From RUG12461 sp045661345 (GTDB taxonomy: Bacteria; Bacillota; Clostridia; Lachnospirales; Lachnospiraceae): 64,000 nucleotides of DNA. Numbering within the stretch: position 1 is the stretch's first letter; the number at the start of each line of letters is the position of its first letter. This document shows, one piece after another, positions 50,986 to 60,213 of this stretch. A model generated the notes under the pieces. That model worked only from the letters and a program-made list of their open reading frames with translations. It was not told where the DNA came from and did no database searches. Location: assembly GCA_045661345.1 (NCBI GenBank), contig JAZRFM010000030.1, positions 1 through 64,000 of the forward strand. Direction: 5' to 3'. The position numbers and the translations under genes are program-made.

Positions 50986-53358
50986 TTAGAAAGCTTTTTC
51001 TTTTGCCGTCCTTTCCTCGATCCGATCCAGAATCCAGGTGAAAAATCTGGTCAGATAGCGCATCAGCGGCTCTGTCGCCAGGGCAAAGAGTACCATGAGC
51101 ATCGCGCATTGGGTATTGATACTCGTAATGGCAAACCAGTGGCTGATGAAGAGCATACAAAACAGCCAGCCCGCGATCAGTCCTCCCAGCATGATCCAGT
51201 GATGGCGCTTCATGGGTCTTGCAATAATATATACGATCATGAATCCGACGATGGCAACCAGAATGGTCACGGAGGTTGAGAGACTTTCCGTATCGACATG
51301 AAATTCCCTGCAGAAAACAACCAGTCCGCTGACAACCAGAAAGTCCGTCAATCCTGCAGGTAGGGCCTTCAGAAGCACATTTGTCATAAAGTGTCCGCGG
51401 ATCCTTTCATGATTCGGCTCCAATGCCAGAACAAGGGAGGGGATGCCGATGGTGAAGAGACTGATCAGGCTGACCTGGGAAGGCTCCAGCGGATAGTCCA
51501 GCATCAGAATCACCGAGAACACTGCAAGCAGCAGGGAGAAAATATTCTTGACCAGATAAAGCGCCGCGGAACGCTGGATATTATTAACTACCCGTCTGCC
51601 CTCCGCCACCACCTCCGGCATTTTGGTAAAGTCGGAGTCCAGCAGCACCAGCTGCGCTACCTGAGAAGCCGCCTCGCTCCCGGATGCCATCGCGACGCTG
51701 CAGTCTGCTTCCCGGAGTGCCAGGATATCGTTGACGCCGTCTCCCGTCATGGCAACGGTTCTTCCCTGGGCTTTCAGGGCTTTCACCAGCAATTTCTTCT
51801 GCTCCGGAACCACGCGCCCGAAAACCACATATTTTTTCGCTGCTTCATAGATATCCCTTTTACTGCGCAGCCGTCTGGCATCCACGTACTTTTCCGCTCC
51901 CTCGATGCCGGCACGTTTTGCGGTCTCCGATACGGTGATGGGATTGTCACCGGAGATCACCATGGTTTTGACCCCCTGTTCCGCAAAATACCGGAAGGTT
52001 TTCTCCGCACCTTCACGCACAGGGTTTTCAAGCAAAATCAGGGCTTCCGGTGTAACAGGCGCTGTCAGCGCTTTTCCTCCCGGATCCATCGGATACGCGC
52101 CAAAAACCACCACGCGGTATCCCTTGGAGGCCTGTTCTTCGATCTCCTTCCGATAGGTCTCAAATTGGTTGCGCAGTACAAACTCCGGAGCGCCGAGGAT
52201 GTAGCTGCCGTTCTGGTAAGTGACCGCGCTGTATTTATACTGCGAGGAAAAAGACACCACCTTCTCCGCCCGGATCCCCGTCGGAGTACGAAAGGCTTTT
52301 TGCAGCGCCTTCATGGTATCGTTATCCTTCGTCATATTCGCTACGAAGTCGCTGATCCTCGCCCTCACATCCTGCAAAGCCCCCTCATCCCCTTCTTTTC
52401 CGGAGAGGGGGATCACATCCCGCACCACCATCACGGGCTCGGTGATCGTCCCGGTCTTATCCACACAGAGCACATCCACCCGCGCCAGCGTCTCAATACA
52501 CTTCATGTTATGGACAAGCACCTTCTTCCCTGCCAGACGCGCGGCGCTGACTGCCAGGGACACACTTGTCAGAAGATAAAGCCCCTCCGGAATCATGCCG
52601 ATCAGCGCAGCCACCATATTGGAAATACTGCTCTGGAATGTGCCGTGATTGTAATGATAGCTTTGGACGAAAAGAGCGATCCCGATGGGTATGATGATGA
52701 TACCGAGGATCAAAAGCAGACGATCCATCGCACGGATCATCTCGGACTGTTCTTCCTTCTTCTCCTTCGTGGCTTCCCGCATCAGCTTACTGATATAGGA
52801 ATTTTTCCCAACCTTTTCGACTCTGGCATAGCAGTTACCGGAAACCAGGAAGCTCCCGGAAAAAAGCTTGTCTCCCGGACCTTTCTCGATCTCATCCGAT
52901 TCACCGGTCAGGAGTGACTCATTTGCCTGCGCCTTGCCGGAAAGCACACTGCAGTCTGCCGGTACCTGATTGCCGCTGGACAGCAGGATCACATCATCCA
53001 ATACAAGCTTCTCCGATATGATCTGCTGCTGCTTCCCGTCCCGCAGCACCGTGACCTTCGGAGCATTCAAAAGCGTCAGCTTATCCAGTACCTTCTTGGC
53101 ATGGATCTCCTGAATGATACCGATGGCCGCATTTGCGAGAATTATGGGAAGAAATGTCATATCCCGGAAAGAACCGGTAATGATCAACAGAACTGCCAGA
53201 ATGGCAAATATCAGGTTAAAATAGGTCAGAAGGTTTTCTTTAACGATCTGCTTGATACTGCGTGTTTCTGCCGTAACGTTTTCATTTGTCTGATGCTGTT
53301 GTACGCGGTGGTGAACCTCTTCCCGGGTCAATCCGCGAATCTGTGTCTCTGCTGTCAT
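50986..53358 (-). CDS. P-type cation ATPase, CtpE-like
   Basis: A 790-residue P-type ATPase: actuator motif TGES (151-154), membrane motif PEGL (257-260), phosphorylation site DKTGT with Asp300, and hinge TGDGVNDILALREAD. About ten helices. There are no N-terminal metal-binding cysteines, so it is not a heavy-metal pump. The PEGL motif and spacing resemble actinobacterial/streptococcal CtpE-type transporters implicated in calcium handling; the ion is inferred. Single gene. Confidence 0.87.
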   Translation of the reverse strand: MTAETQIRGLTREEVHHRVQQHQTNENVTAETRSIKQIVKENLLTYFNLIFAILAVLLIITGSFRDMTFLPIILANAAIGIIQEIHAKKVLDKLTLLNAPKVTVLRDGKQQQIISEKLVLDDVILLSSGNQVPADCSVLSGKAQANESLLTGESDEIEKGPGDKLFSGSFLVSGNCYARVEKVGKNSYISKLMREATKEKKEEQSEMIRAMDRLLLILGIIIIPIGIALFVQSYHYNHGTFQSSISNMVAALIGMIPEGLYLLTSVSLAVSAARLAGKKVLVHNMKCIETLARVDVLCVDKTGTITEPVMVVRDVIPLSGKEGDEGALQDVRARISDFVANMTKDNDTMKALQKAFRTPTGIRAEKVVSFSSQYKYSAVTYQNGSYILGAPEFVLRNQFETYRKEIEEQASKGYRVVVFGAYPMDPGGKALTAPVTPEALILLENPVREGAEKTFRYFAEQGVKTMVISGDNPITVSETAKRAGIEGAEKYVDARRLRSKRDIYEAAKKYVVFGRVVPEQKKLLVKALKAQGRTVAMTGDGVNDILALREADCSVAMASGSEAASQVAQLVLLDSDFTKMPEVVAEGRRVVNNIQRSAALYLVKNIFSLLLAVFSVILMLDYPLEPSQVSLISLFTIGIPSLVLALEPNHERIRGHFMTNVLLKALPAGLTDFLVVSGLVVFCREFHVDTESLSTSVTILVAIVGFMIVYIIARPMKRHHWIMLGGLIAGWLFCMLFISHWFAITSINTQCAMLMVLFALATEPLMRYLTRFFTWILDRIEERTAKEKAF

Positions 53359-53516
53359 ACTATCACTTTAGCCGTTTCTCCTTGTTTTGGCAAACTTTCC
53401 ATTTAGGCCTTACCATCATCATACATCATGCACAAAAAAAGGACATGTGATATGATGAAAAAGAAAGGCAATGATCCTTTTCAATCAAATCGAATACACG
53501 AAGAAAGGAGAAATCA

Positions 53517-53741
53517 ATGGATATCAAGGCAAAGATTGATGATGTGGTGAAAAAGATCAAGAATGATCCCAATTTTATGAAATCATTTCAAGAGAATCCC
53601 GAGAAAGCAATAGAGTCCGCTGTCGGGATTGATATTCCCGACGGGATGCTGGATCAGGTGATCACCGGCGTCAAAGCAAAGCTGACGGCTGACAAAGTCG
53701 GCGGGGCTGTGGATTCTATCAAAAAAATGATGGGAAAATAA
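53517..53741 (+). CDS. small conserved-looking helical protein
   Basis: A 74-residue acidic/basic helical protein (MDIKAKIDDVVKKIKNDPNFMKSF...) with no membrane segment. The N-terminal part (KNDPNFMKSFQENPEKAI) slightly resembles Nif11-type leader domains, but no maturation enzyme is near. A good AAAGGAG ribosome site and its own terminator support expression. Function unknown. Confidence 0.75.
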   Translation: MDIKAKIDDVVKKIKNDPNFMKSFQENPEKAIESAVGIDIPDGMLDQVITGVKAKLTADKVGGAVDSIKKMMGK

Positions 53742-53748
53742 AGCAACA

Positions 53749-53783
53749 AGGGACTGCTGCATAATGCGGCAGTCCCTTCTTTT
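53749..53783 (+). terminator. terminator of the 74-residue gene
   Basis: AAGGGACTGC pairs with GCAGTCCCTT around a short loop, followed by CTTTTATG. Confidence 0.88.
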
Positions 53784-53800
53784 ATGAAAAGATGACTGAT

Positions 53801-54319
53801 CTACTGAAATATCGTCTGAGCGACCGCCATCGGATCAAATCCGTCAAGATCCGGCGCGGTTGCGGAGATGGAATACATCATCTGCTTGTCCGCATCATAG
53901 AACAGAATACTGTCTGCATCCTCTGTATCATCGGAAACAGCGCGTCGTACCTGTGCATCAATGCCATTGATCTGATCGGCGTCTTCCACATCCCAGGTAT
54001 AATACATACCGGAAATATCCTTGAATTCATCCGCCGGCTCCATTCTGGCACAATAGGATACCCCGTCAAGGTCAAACTTTACCTCCGCCAGTTTTTCTGA
54101 TTCCATGATGCCGTATACCACATTTTCGGCATCTTCCGGAACTGTGAAGGATTCGTTTACCATTTTCTGAATTTCGTCGGGTGATACCTCATACTGCCAG
54201 GGATTCGGCATCCCTGCGAACTGAGGATCCTCCTGCTTCGCTTTCCCGGCACAGGCCGTGAGCGAGCATAGGGTCATTGCAGCAACGATCAGGACGGTTG
54301 CAATCTGTGTTTTCTTCAT
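53801..54319 (-). CDS. small uncharacterised lipoprotein
   Basis: A 172-residue exported lipoprotein: signal peptide (1-22) with lipobox LTAC (Cys23), then a beta-rich domain of about 130 residues. No known family. It faces the 74-residue gene across the terminator. Single gene with an AGGAGAATCAGT ribosome site. Confidence 0.78.
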   Translation of the reverse strand: MKKTQIATVLIVAAMTLCSLTACAGKAKQEDPQFAGMPNPWQYEVSPDEIQKMVNESFTVPEDAENVVYGIMESEKLAEVKFDLDGVSYCARMEPADEFKDISGMYYTWDVEDADQINGIDAQVRRAVSDDTEDADSILFYDADKQMMYSISATAPDLDGFDPMAVAQTIFQ

Positions 54320-54527
54320 ACTGATTCTCCTTACTCGAAAACAGGGTTATGTTCTATGCTTTATTATACGAACAGCCGGGCTGCCTGTCACTTTTTTTAT
54401 GGTACCGGGCTGTTTTTCCGACATCCCATTATTTTTCCCAGCGGAAATGGTTTGGGTGTATAATCAAAGGGAAACGTGACTTGATGATCTTTCTGACACA
54501 ACGCAACTGCTTGAAAAGGAGACGACT

Positions 54528-55409
54528 ATGAATGCAAACCTGCCCCATTACACATTAAACGACGGGAGCTCTCTCCCGGTGATCGGTTTCGGAACCTATC
54601 ATGAGGAATTCGGGAACAATCTTCTGCCGATCAGATCAGCGATTGACTGCGGCTATCGATTTTTTGACACGGCATCCCTGTACGAAACAGAAAAACACCT
54701 CGGACAGGCCATCAAAGAGAGCGGTATTCCGAGGGAAGAATTCATCATTGAAACCAAGCTCTGGATCGACGAGGCAGATAACGCCAAGGCTGCGTTGGAA
54801 CGCTCCCTCAGGCGCCTTCAGATGGATTACGTGGATCTTTATCTGATCCACTGGCCGCGGGCCACCGAAGACAATTCCGATCCCTGGAAAGAAAAAAATC
54901 TGAAAACCTGGGCACAAATGGAAGAGCTTGTGAAGGAAGGAAAGGTGCGTCGTCTTGGTCTTTCCAACTTTCTTCCCCATCACCTGAAGAATATCTTGGA
55001 CCATGTTTCCATCAAACCCGTAGTGGATCAGCTGGAAATCCATCCGGGATACTCGCAGGAAGCCGCCGTCGCTTTCTGCAGGGAGAACGACATTCTGCCC
55101 ATGGCCTGGAGTCCTCTTGGTCGCGGGCGTTCCAAGGCTTTGGGAGAAAATGCGATACTCTCCGAGCTGGCGGAAAAATACCAAAAATCCATCCCCCAGA
55201 TCAATCTCCGCTTCCTCCTGCAGAAAGAAATCCTGCCAATCCCGAAGGCCAGTTCGCCGGAGCATATCAAAGCAAATCTGGATGTCTTTGATTTTACGCT
55301 CACCGAGGAGGAGCTCTGGATGTTGACCTGCATGCCTCAGACAGCCGGACTGGGGGAACATCCGGATTTTGCCATTCCAAAGATGAAAACTAACCCGGAC
55401 AATGTATGA
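54528..55409 (+). CDS. aldo/keto reductase
   Basis: A 293-residue NADPH-dependent TIM-barrel oxidoreductase of the AKR5-like group. The catalytic tetrad is complete: Asp47, Tyr52, Lys77 and His108 (LIHWP). The cofactor segment IPKASSPEHIKANL is present near the C-terminus. It has a strong AAAAGGAGACGACT ribosome site and its own terminator; the substrate (sugar, keto acid or aldehyde) is not evident. Confidence 0.92.
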   Translation: MNANLPHYTLNDGSSLPVIGFGTYHEEFGNNLLPIRSAIDCGYRFFDTASLYETEKHLGQAIKESGIPREEFIIETKLWIDEADNAKAALERSLRRLQMDYVDLYLIHWPRATEDNSDPWKEKNLKTWAQMEELVKEGKVRRLGLSNFLPHHLKNILDHVSIKPVVDQLEIHPGYSQEAAVAFCRENDILPMAWSPLGRGRSKALGENAILSELAEKYQKSIPQINLRFLLQKEILPIPKASSPEHIKANLDVFDFTLTEEELWMLTCMPQTAGLGEHPDFAIPKMKTNPDNV

Positions 55410-55440
55410 TTCGCTGGCGGCATGCGTTGACAATGTAAAA

Positions 55441-55481
55441 AAACACCGGAGCCTCCTATCCATAAGGTTCCGGTGTTTTTG
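55441..55481 (+). terminator. terminator of the aldo/keto reductase gene
   Basis: AAACACCGGA pairs with TCCGGTGTTTTT around a 19-base interval; it ends at the tRNA-Cys 3' side. Confidence 0.85.
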
Positions 55482-55485
55482 TCAG

Positions 55486-55556
55486 AGGTGACGGCCGGAT
55501 TTGAACCGGCGATCAGGGAGTTGCAGTCCCATGCCTTACCACTTGGCTACGTCACC
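55486..55556 (-). tRNA. tRNA-Cys (GCA)
   Basis: A 71-base cloverleaf on the minus strand: acceptor GGTGACG/CGTCACC, D-arm GCCAAGTGGTAAGGC, anticodon loop CTGCAAC (GCA), T-arm GCCGGTTCAAATCCGGC, discriminator U73 as expected for cysteine. CCA is not encoded. Confidence 0.97.
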
Positions 55557-55566
55557 ACGTTATGAA

Positions 55567-55655
55567 CGGAGAAGGAGGGATTTGAACCCTCGCGCCGGTC
55601 ACCCGACCTACACCCTTAGCAGGGGCGCCTCTTCAGCCAACTTGAGTACTTCTCC
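55567..55655 (-). tRNA. tRNA-Ser (GCT)
   Basis: An 89-base class II tRNA on the minus strand: acceptor GGAGAAG/CTTCTCC, anticodon loop CTGCTAA (GCT), long variable arm TAGGTCGGGTGACCGGCG, T-arm GAGGGTTCAAATCCCTC, discriminator G. It precedes tRNA-Cys by ten bases and the two are probably one transcript. CCA is not encoded. Confidence 0.97.
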
Positions 55656-55789
55656 TTGCCTGAATGCAATCTTGCTTTATGACTGTGCCAAAACACCACA
55701 GCGCAATGGTTATTGTACTATGCGCTCTGGGGTTTGTCAATGTATGGAAAACGAATTCATTCGTTTCCTTTTTCGGACTGTACCAGCTT

Positions 55790-56554
55790 CTAAAGACGCC
55801 GCAGTCCACTCCAGATCAGCTGGAGAATGCTGTCCGGCAGGACAGTCGTCACACGATGAATGCTGCTGATAATTCCCGGGGTACAAACCGGGAATCCCTT
55901 TTCCGCAAAAAACAGAGAAACCGCAACGACGTTTTTCTTTCTGGAAGCAAAGGCAAAGTGCCTGATGGCGGTGCTCCTGGTTTCTCCCGCGACAGGAATG
56001 AATTCCGTATCTTTGATCCAGTAGGGACAAACGGCTGTCACCGTGATGCCGGTACCAAGGAGCTCTACACCCAGCGCTCTGGAGTACCGCAGCAGAAAGG
56101 CCTTGGAGGCGGCATAGACATTCAGTCCCTGAAAAGGTTGAAAAGCGGCGGTGGAGGCGATCTCTACGATCCTGCTCTTCCTTCGCATATAGGGAATCAC
56201 ACTTTCCGTAATATCAACGGCAGCTTCACAGTTCAGCCGCACCATCCCCTTGGATGCTGTCCGGTCAATCTGTTGATAAGTACCGATCTTTCCGAAACCT
56301 GCCGCATGGATCAGATATGCCACATCCGGTCTTTCCTCTTTCAGGGTTTCCCGAAAGCGGTTCATATCCGCCTCGTCCACCAGATTGATCTGAAAAATGC
56401 GAACCGGCGTGGAAAGCTCCTTCTGCAAAGCTTCCAACCGGTCTGCGCGTCTGGCAATCGCCCAGATTTCATCTACCCTCTTCTTCTCCGAAAGCTGCCT
56501 GGCATATTCCGCGCCAAGACCGCTCGATGCACCGGTTATGATTGCAATAGACAT
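55790..56554 (-). CDS. short-chain dehydrogenase/reductase
   Basis: A 254-residue classical SDR: NAD(P) motif TGASSGLG (7-14), HAAG (83-86, for NAAG), catalytic Ser134, Tyr147 and Lys151 in YAASK. Tail residues are hydrophobic. Start taken at the third codon of the open frame because AGGGAGGA lies eight bases upstream. It follows the antiporter by 15 bases and is probably co-transcribed. Substrate unknown. Confidence 0.9.
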   Translation of the reverse strand: MSIAIITGASSGLGAEYARQLSEKKRVDEIWAIARRADRLEALQKELSTPVRIFQINLVDEADMNRFRETLKEERPDVAYLIHAAGFGKIGTYQQIDRTASKGMVRLNCEAAVDITESVIPYMRRKSRIVEIASTAAFQPFQGLNVYAASKAFLLRYSRALGVELLGTGITVTAVCPYWIKDTEFIPVAGETRSTAIRHFAFASRKKNVVAVSLFFAEKGFPVCTPGIISSIHRVTTVLPDSILQLIWSGLRRL

Positions 56555-56569
56555 ATCCATTCCTCCCTG

Positions 56570-57856
56570 TCAGGCACTCGCACGTCGTTTTTTTTCTAAG
56601 GATTTTTGAATCCCCTCATATACTTTTCGCATGGAAAGACCCTGTACGATCGTTGTAAATGCCACAATGGCATAGGTCGCCCCGAGAACGATTTGTGCCG
56701 TTTCGTCCGTCATCATGGGCTTCGCACTCATGGCAAGCGCTATACACAGACCTCCCCTCAGACCTCCCCAGGTCAGCAGTTTGATGAAACTGCCCTTATC
56801 AAAGCCGTCGGGAATCGGACCGAGCATCAGGGTGCTGACTGCCAGACTCCCGCTCCGTCCGATAAAGTTACAAAGAATCGCAAGCACGGAGATGAGGATC
56901 ACCTTCGGCATGGAAAGGATATGCAGGAACGTCAGTCCCAGAATCACATAGAGAATCGAGTTCAGAAGATTATCAGCCACCTGCCAGAACACGTCGAACT
57001 TCTCCAGATTCCATTCCTTCCCTTTCCGTTCAAAATGATGACGCAGGGAGGAGTACATGACACCGCAGACCACCGATGCGATGGCTCCGGAAAAATTAAA
57101 GTACTCACAAAGCACATAGGACAGGGAAACCGCCAGAATACTGGTGAAGATCTGACGTATTTCGTTTTTGGTCTTGTAAAAAATGTAAAAGCATACGATT
57201 GTTACCAAACCGCCCACAAGCACCGCGCCAAAGATCTCTCGGAACATGACAACGAAAAAACCGCCGCTCTTCTGCGCCGTCACCATGCCGGAAAAACAGA
57301 CAAACAGCGCCACGCCCACACCGTCGTTCAGGAGAGATTCTCCCTCGATCAAGAAGCTGATGTTCTTCGGCAGCCCGAATTTATTCAGAATACTGGTAGC
57401 TGCAATGGGATCCGTCGGCGCCACGATGCTGCCGAACATCAGACACATCGGCAAAGTAAAATTCAATTGCAGCAGCAGAGACACAACATAAAAGCAGACC
57501 CCGTAAAAAACGGCGCCGAGGAGCGTTGCTACAATCGACAGCACGGCGATAGGGCGTTTTTGTCTTGCGAAATCCTTCCATCTCATGTGGCAGGACCCCG
57601 CGAATAACATAAAGCAAAGTACACCCTTCATCAAAAACCGGTCCAGATCAAACTGCAGGATCTCCTGGATCGCATCTCCGATCTCCAGATTCTGTGTTGC
57701 CAAATACAGTACATACAACACGCCGCCAACCACAATGGAAAATAGCATCAATGCGATTTCATACGTCAGCTTCGTGGTACGTTCGTTGAGATAGCCAATT
57801 CCGACCACCAGAATCATTAGAATAACAAGTATCGGCAAAAACATGCTGCCCATCAT
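56570..57856 (-). CDS. CPA1-family Na+(K+)/H+ antiporter
   Basis: A 428-residue membrane protein with about twelve helices. It has the unwound-helix segment SIVAPTDPIAATSI and the ion-binding ND pair in IEGESLLNDGVGVALF, as in NhaP-type antiporters. No cytoplasmic regulatory domain follows. Ribosome site AAGGAG; two ATG codons are adjacent. Likely role is pH and sodium homeostasis. Confidence 0.92.
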   Translation of the reverse strand: MMGSMFLPILVILMILVVGIGYLNERTTKLTYEIALMLFSIVVGGVLYVLYLATQNLEIGDAIQEILQFDLDRFLMKGVLCFMLFAGSCHMRWKDFARQKRPIAVLSIVATLLGAVFYGVCFYVVSLLLQLNFTLPMCLMFGSIVAPTDPIAATSILNKFGLPKNISFLIEGESLLNDGVGVALFVCFSGMVTAQKSGGFFVVMFREIFGAVLVGGLVTIVCFYIFYKTKNEIRQIFTSILAVSLSYVLCEYFNFSGAIASVVCGVMYSSLRHHFERKGKEWNLEKFDVFWQVADNLLNSILYVILGLTFLHILSMPKVILISVLAILCNFIGRSGSLAVSTLMLGPIPDGFDKGSFIKLLTWGGLRGGLCIALAMSAKPMMTDETAQIVLGATYAIVAFTTIVQGLSMRKVYEGIQKSLEKKRRASA

Positions 57857-57910
57857 CGTTTCTTACTCCTTTTTGATGTTTTTCTCACTACGATACTATA
57901 ACACAAAACC

Positions 57911-59284
57911 TCACTGCGCGTCACCTTTCAGCATCCTGAACGCACGCCGCCGGATAATAAAGTAGGAGGATATCATCAGGGTTCCTGTCAGTATCCACGA
58001 AATCGGATAGACAAGCACCAGTGTTTCAAAGGTGTGATGATGCGGCAGGATAGTAAATACATAGATCAGGCGAAAGGCACAGGTTCCGAAAACAGAGATC
58101 AATGCCGGTATCAGGGAGCGGTTCATACCGCGGATACAACCGCCGCTGATCTCATAAGTACCGATCAGCGTATGGGTCAGACAGACACACATCATCCGGT
58201 TCATCGCATAATCAATGACTACCGGATCTGTTGTGAACAGCAGTATCAATTCCCTCCGAAACAGAATGAAAACCGCTATAAGCAGGAGATCCAGGCCAAT
58301 CCCCAGCAGCATGGTCAGTTGAAATACCTTTTTACAGCGGTCTTTTTTCCCGGCGCCGTAATTCTGACTGGTAAAGGTTACGGCCGTCTGTGCAAAAGCA
58401 TTGAGAAAACAATAAGAGATATACTCAAAATTCTGTGCAGCCGTGGATCCTGCGATACAGTCCGCACCAAAGCTGTTGATGGCACTTTGAATCACGACGT
58501 TGGAAAGGGAAAACACCATTCCCTGTACGCCGGCCGGGAGACCGATACGCAGCACATAGGCCAGATATGTCTTTTTGATACGGAGTCTGCGAAAGGAAAA
58601 ACGAAAGGTTTTTTCTTCTGTTGCCAGGAAATACAGAATCATCCCCGCACCGACGGTGTTGGAAAGGACCGTCCCCAGAGCAACGCCCACCACATGGAGA
58701 TGAAACACAATCACAAAGAGAAGATTCAGACCGATATTGATCACACCGGAAAAGGCAAGGGCAAAAAGCGGCCGCCTGCTGTCTCCCTTACTTCTCAGAA
58801 TCGCCGCACCATAATTATACAGGAGCACAACCGGCATGCCGAGAAAATAGACCCGCAGATACAACACGGACAGATTCATCACTTCTTCCGGCGCACCCAT
58901 CAGATTTAAAATAGCGGGAGAGATGACGATTCCGAAGACTGTCAAAATCAATCCCATCAGGATCGCAAGTGTCATAATGGTATGAACGGCGTCAGAAATC
59001 CTGTTTTTTTGTCCGGCGCCGATCAGATTGGCAATGACCACATTTGCTCCCACGGACAGTCCGACAAACAGATTCACCAGGAGTCCGATCACCGGGGCAT
59101 TGGAGCCCACGGCCGCCATGGCATGGGAAGAAGCAAAACGCCCCACTACGGCAATATCCGCAGCATTAAACAGCTGCTGCAGGACTGCACTGATCGCAAG
59201 CGGAAGCGCAAAAAGGAAAATCTTCCCGAGCAAGGGGCCATGCAGCATATCCATGGAGTTTTTATTGTTTCCTGCTTTTTCCAT
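57911..59284 (-). CDS. MATE family efflux transporter (second copy)
   Basis: A 457-residue MATE protein, twelve helices, with the GPLLGKIFLFALPLAISAVLQQLFNAADIAVVGRF opening typical of the DinF/NorM-like branch. It differs clearly from the MATE at 35-36 kb. The first ATG of the open frame (59293) lies inside the -10 box, so the ATG at 59284 is chosen; that places the start codon next to the expected transcription start with no Shine-Dalgarno. Substrate unknown. Confidence 0.9.
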   Translation of the reverse strand: MEKAGNNKNSMDMLHGPLLGKIFLFALPLAISAVLQQLFNAADIAVVGRFASSHAMAAVGSNAPVIGLLVNLFVGLSVGANVVIANLIGAGQKNRISDAVHTIMTLAILMGLILTVFGIVISPAILNLMGAPEEVMNLSVLYLRVYFLGMPVVLLYNYGAAILRSKGDSRRPLFALAFSGVINIGLNLLFVIVFHLHVVGVALGTVLSNTVGAGMILYFLATEEKTFRFSFRRLRIKKTYLAYVLRIGLPAGVQGMVFSLSNVVIQSAINSFGADCIAGSTAAQNFEYISYCFLNAFAQTAVTFTSQNYGAGKKDRCKKVFQLTMLLGIGLDLLLIAVFILFRRELILLFTTDPVVIDYAMNRMMCVCLTHTLIGTYEISGGCIRGMNRSLIPALISVFGTCAFRLIYVFTILPHHHTFETLVLVYPISWILTGTLMISSYFIIRRRAFRMLKGDAQ

Positions 59285-59291
59285 AATCTTC

Positions 59292-59300
59292 ATTATAGCA
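59292..59300 (-). promoter_or_regulatory. extended -10 promoter of the second MATE gene
   Basis: Minus-strand TGCTATAAT; no convincing -35. Predicted start near 59285, next to the ATG at 59284. Confidence 0.6.
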
Positions 59301-59333
59301 GAAAAACCGCGTAACAGGTGTATGGTGTTCTGC

Positions 59334-59362
59334 TTGACAGACGACAGTCCAATTGATATATT
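59334..59362 (+). promoter_or_regulatory. promoter of the formate/nitrite transporter gene
   Basis: TTGACA (59334-59339), 17-base spacer, TATATT (59357-59362). Confidence 0.85.
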
Positions 59363-59437
59363 CGGTGATGTGTGTAACCGGTACTTTTCATGCTCGATAT
59401 GTCAGGTATAAAACGATAAAACGGAAAGGAGATTCCG

Positions 59438-60199
59438 GTGTTTCAGGAGGAGTTTCAGGAGGCAGCAGGCGCTGCTGTCAAAAAAACAGAACTGTTAAAG
59501 AAGAATCCTTTGGGTTATTTTTTGCTCTCCATGCTGGCAGGCGCTTTCATCGGGTTCGGCGTTTTACTGACCAACAGTATCGGCGCCCAACTAAATGGAG
59601 CACCTTACACAAAGCTGCTTATGGGACTTGCCTTCGGCGTGGCTTTGTCTCTGGTCGTCATGGCAGGTGCGGAGCTTTTCACCGGTAATAACCTCGTCAT
59701 GGCGGCGGGTCTGATCAAACGGAAAACGAAGTTTTCGGACGCCCTGCTGTTGTGGATCGTCTGCTGGCTTGGAAACCTCTGCGGTGCCATTGTGCTCGCA
59801 GGCATCTATGTGTTAACAGGACTGCCGGAGGGTGCCGCAGGTTTCTTTATGGCTTCCGCGGCTGCGGCCAAGATCGCTCCCGGTCCCGTTGCGCTGCTGG
59901 CCAGAGGCGCTCTTTGTAATATGCTGGTCTGTCTGGCTGTCTGGTGCGGTTTCCGGGCTAAATCCGATGCAGGCAAGCTGATCATGATCTTCTGGTGTCT
60001 CTTTGCCTTCATCACCACGGGCTTTGAACACAGCATCGCGAATATGACGCTTTTCACGGAGGTACTGCTGCATCCCGGCGAAGCGGTCGTTACGCCTCTG
60101 GGATGTCTTTACAACCTCCTGTTTGTTTCCCTCGGAAACATGATCGGCGGCATCGTCCTTGTGGCAATTCCTTATGCGGCAGGAGCAAAGGAGAAGTAA
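59438..60199 (+). CDS. formate/nitrite transporter (FNT) family channel
   Basis: A 253-residue six-helix protein of the FocA/NirC family, forming pentameric anion channels. The family signature VVMAGAELFTGNNLVMAAG lies near residues 70-88. It starts with GTG preceded by AAAGGAG. Formate is the most likely cargo in a fermentative organism, but nitrite or hydrosulfide homologues exist. Its stop codon lies in a stem-loop shared with the converging esterase gene. Confidence 0.9.
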   Translation: MFQEEFQEAAGAAVKKTELLKKNPLGYFLLSMLAGAFIGFGVLLTNSIGAQLNGAPYTKLLMGLAFGVALSLVVMAGAELFTGNNLVMAAGLIKRKTKFSDALLLWIVCWLGNLCGAIVLAGIYVLTGLPEGAAGFFMASAAAAKIAPGPVALLARGALCNMLVCLAVWCGFRAKSDAGKLIMIFWCLFAFITTGFEHSIANMTLFTEVLLHPGEAVVTPLGCLYNLLFVSLGNMIGGIVLVAIPYAAGAKEK

Positions 60200-60213
60200 G
60201 CTATCTCCTTTGC
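60185..60213. terminator. stem-loop spanning two converging stop codons
   Basis: GCAAAGGAGA and TCTCCTTTGC form a perfect ten-base-pair stem around a nine-base loop. The loop holds the stop codons of both converging genes (60197-60199 and 60201-60203). There is no long U-run, so it may act as a two-way terminator or a 3'-end stabiliser. Confidence 0.6.
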
